64,000 nt of DNA from Riptortus pedestris (taxonomy: Eukaryota > Arthropoda > Insecta > Hemiptera > Alydidae), in the NCBI GenBank assembly GCA_019009955.1, contig CM032229.1, forward strand, positions 142,313,501 to 142,377,500, given 5' to 3'. This document shows positions 61,061-64,000 of this stretch, piece by piece. The notes beneath the pieces were generated by a model. It ran no database searches and was not told the origin of the DNA. It was given only the letters and a program-made list of their open reading frames with translations. The stretch's first letter is position 1; every line of letters begins with the position of its first letter. A program made the translations under genes and the position numbers.

Positions 61061-61714
61061 AAAACTCCATTTATCACTAGCCAAAACATTTCTAAGTTAG
61101 GATCTTTTAGGCCACATCAAGATAAAATCATATTTTTTAATTCTGTTTATTATAGAATCCAATTTGTATTTTTAAAAAAATAATTAATTAATTGTCTAAG
61201 TCTAACTGGAATAATGCATTATCATATTCTTTCTCTTTTAATAATATTCTCAAGTCAATATAAAAACCTTAAATAATAAAACTTGATGATAAGTTGCCTT
61301 TACCGAAGTGGCAATTCGTCAATAACAGCAAGCATAAAGCCAATTAGGTTCTGTAACATTAATTAACGTATCGAACTGTCTCACATAATAATATAATATA
61401 ATAATCAAGACAGTCTCGTATGGAATCTCAGAAACACAGTCAGAATAAAACACTCAACACAAAATTTGTTATTTAATAATGATCTCATAAAATGATTCAA
61501 CATTATTTACCCCATAATAATGTTTTAGGTCAATTTGCTATATTCTTGTCACTAGTAATTAATTATTCACTAAATTCAATAGATAGGCCACTATTATGGA
61601 TGCACAAATGTGTTTGTAGTCATCTAAATCATTTTTTTCAGTTGCTGGAGCCGACTTTTAAAACTTCTCCTGTTGTACCATATGCCCATATGTTGCTTCT
61701 CGGGTGGTTTGTAT
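61061..61714. other. Unassigned
   Basis: 61411-61470 repeats 60885-60935 (TATGGAATC-CAGAAACA ... GAATAAAACAC), a direct repeat about 525 bp apart. Nothing else. Confidence 0.35.
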
Positions 61715-62166
61715 TTCAAAATATTTCTTCAATTGTCCATCGAACCTAGACAGGAGGTGACGGAAATGTAGTCTGTTCAATACTGCTTATAAACAATAGT
61801 TCAGAATTCCAAATATCTCGATTACTAGGAGTTCGATCAAAAAATGTTTTAAAACCAATGTCGTTGGAATTTCAATTTCCTACAAGTAGTGTACCGTGTA
61901 TGTTTTCTCTGACTCGAATATTATCGAAGTTATTTGTATCATTTTTGGTTTCAGCTTTTTGCAATCTCTCGCTTCTACACAGCCGATTTTCACTTTTAGT
62001 ACCTCAGTTAGTAAACATCTCAATCTCTACTAACATTTTAATTCCAGTTCACAAGGCATTCTTAATGCCGGAGAAATCGAGAATAGATGGTGTGATGAAA
62101 TTATCGACGTGTCACATTCCAGTGAGTGGGAAATCTGCTTACTTTATGCAGCACATGAGTTACGGG
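61715..62166 (-). repeat. Family H, old diverged copy
   Basis: ATTGTCCATCGAACCTAGAC, AGGAGGTGACGGAAATGTAG, reversed core, and GTGGGAAATCTGC plus a mutated hairpin and TTACGGGC end. Confidence 0.65.
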
Positions 62167-62368
62167 CTTTTTGTATTTGACGATTAATAATTGAGTTATT
62201 CACATCTATCTCACCTTGAAACACTCGCTTTTCGTGGTCTTATTATTGGAATTTTAAAACTTAACAATACGTTTTACATTACTGTTATGTGTGGTCTTCC
62301 CTAAAAAAACAAAATTCTGTTCTCTAGACCAGTACCAGACATATACATAAATTTTTCATGTAAAAGGT

Positions 62369-62965
62369 AGATGGTTGTCGTACATGGCGCTCTTGAATAT
62401 TCTACATTATGGATCAAAACTGCTCAGAACATGGAAGGTATCACTTGCAAATTACAAGTAATCGTGTTCCTCAGAATGCAAATAAAAATAAAGAGGAATT
62501 CGTGGAGAAAAGGAGAATTTATATTTATTATTATATATTGTATAATATTAGAGTTCAAAATTGATATAACTTAAAAGAAAATAGGAGGTGTATCACTTCT
62601 AAATTAAAGATTGGTGCAAGTAATCGTGTCTCTCAGAGTGCAATAAGAAGAAAGAGGAATCAGTAATGAAAAGGAGAATTTGTAATTGTAATTGTACTTC
62701 TTATTGTATATTAAAATGTAAAAATTTGTCTTCTAATCGGTAGATACTTATCGTATTTGGCAGTCAGAAATCAAAAGTGATGGCGCTCAAAAATGTTCAT
62801 CTCTCGTGTAATAGTACGATTCGTTGCCACGTTCTCAACAGATGTACACTAATCCCCAATTAATTCCTAATTAAATTTCCTTTCTAAATTAAAGATTGAT
62901 ACTCGTAATGCAAATAATTAGAAAGAGGAATCCGGGGGAAAAAGGAGAATTATCATTTTTGCTTC
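62369..62965 (+). repeat. Locally triplicated sequence
   Basis: Three related blocks start near 62435, 62590 and 62878. They share CTAAATTAAAGATTG-type, AAGTAATCGTG, CTCAGAATGCAA and AAAGAGGAATC...AAAGGAGAATT elements. A separate motif (GGTAGAT ... ATGGCGCTC) near 62367 and 62741 also repeats. Suggests local segmental duplication. Confidence 0.6.
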
Positions 62966-64000
62966 TCCATTATCTCTCCTGCTAAACTTTTCTTGCTCGG
63001 GACTTGAAATGAAGTCCATCGAATTTCAGTGGACTGGAGCCAGGAGGAAATGCAAGTGTAGGAGAGATTGAAAAGGAGCGACGCTGGTCTGAGGCGGAAG
63101 GGCTTATCCTGAATTCCTTTCGGGTCATGAATAGTTTACTAAAGCCCTTCCCAGTACGTCCTCCGGATAACGCCTTCCTGATTTCAACTCCTCAATCTCT
63201 GTTGAATTCTTTAAGAGACTAGGAAATAGGGAGTCAATTTATAATCGCCATAACCTAGCGCCATCTTGGAAATACCAAGATCCATTTACACGTGCTTTCA
63301 ACGAAAATGTGTACATCCACGAAACCTTTTGTGTAAAATTGTTCGAGTTTATGTGAAGGAGACAATATTTTGAATAATGATATATTGGCCTTTACTTCTA
63401 GCACAATACAGTTTGTACATATCCACATGGTATAGTCACTGTGAGTACTTTGGACTAATATTAATCTTTTACTGTAATGCTAATGTACAGACCACACTAG
63501 CCTTTGGTTCATATTAAAATTCCCTCAAGTAATGCGTCCTTTTTCCGTTGTATTACAATATATGCGGAGGACTGCAATATAAAAGCGTTTCGCCAATGGG
63601 TTCTTTCTTTCATGTTATAATCAATCTGTATAAACTAAAATATTTTCTTTAAGGTCTTTGGCTAGATTTTTTGTTTTATTTCTTATAATATACTGTAATG
63701 AATCTTTTCACAGACTCTCAGGTATTTGGCTTTAAATCGAAGGCACTCCAAATATCAGTGGGACGAGTTCCAGTTTCTTTTTTTTTTTTTTATTTCTTTA
63801 ATTCTTCTGAGATAATTTCAATCCTCATCAATGATCGACGCATATTCATTACTTTTTTGTTATGAACATAACGTGGAAAAGTATCTCCACTTAATTAAAT
63901 ATCAAAATCAAAATAACCAAAAATACTCAGCAAATGGGAAATGAAGTATAATCGTACTTAAAAACATTTAAAAAATATATAATGCAATAACTATACTTCA
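62966..64000. other. Unassigned, GC-richer at 62995-63240
   Basis: A unique-looking patch of higher GC without a frame, then AT-rich sequence to the end of the window. Confidence 0.25.

Overview
This window looks like repeat-dominated nuclear DNA of an invertebrate, most likely an arthropod. It is AT-rich, has no bacterial-style gene packing, and contains an irritans-type mariner, Jockey/I-type non-LTR retrotransposon tails, a Penelope-like retroelement, tRNA-derived SINEs, TTAA-flanked elements and many long (TA)n, (CT)n and (CA)n arrays. I found no host protein gene that I can defend. Nearly every recognisable coding segment is a decayed transposon. The organism cannot be named from the sequence alone.

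The dominant repeat, called family H here, has about a dozen nearly complete copies and as many fragments. One end carries GTCCGTCACGC plus a CGCAG..CTGCG hairpin. The other end is a GATTTCCCTTAAGGGAAATC hairpin followed by CTAA. AGCAGATTTCCC occurs as an asymmetric inverted repeat near both ends, and most copies have a (TA)n microsatellite in the middle. This matches the architecture of Helentron-associated (HINE/mini-me) elements. Family H therefore accounts for many of the long TA arrays.

Layout. 0-8 kb: H fragments, a 141-bp (CT)n array, a SINE. 8.1-10 kb: a family-M element (built from tandem modules of about 298 bp) split by an internally deleted mariner. 11-15.8 kb: an H copy split by a TTAA element, an H half-copy, a SINE split by a second TTAA element, and a head-to-head SINE. 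16.5-18.9 kb: a Tc1/mariner derivative with 127-bp inverted repeats and a third TTAA element. 19-21 kb: a GA array, a GCACTGCACTGT-type repeat cluster and a cluster of GGTAAATC stem-loops. 24-30 kb: tandem H copies, a Penelope-like element fused to an H half-copy and ending in a hammerhead-like motif, then H plus SINE. 31-35 kb: two non-LTR tails, a chimeric H/M copy, very long TA arrays. 36-45 kb: a 230-bp GA array, an H copy apparently split by a Penelope-type remnant with a second hammerhead-like motif, and more H copies. 46-54 kb: a Jockey-like RT pseudogene, H copies and two further family-M elements. 55-64 kb: a SINE with clear 12-bp target duplications, H copies, an I/Jockey-type tail, and a locally triplicated sequence.

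The most interesting structures are: (i) three TTAA-flanked non-autonomous elements, each repeating its own unit of a short conserved core plus a palindrome; (ii) Penelope-type sequence joined to family H at its microsatellite position, with hammerhead-like motifs; (iii) family M with 298-bp modules, and an H/M chimera; (iv) the stem-loop cluster at 20.75-20.97 kb.
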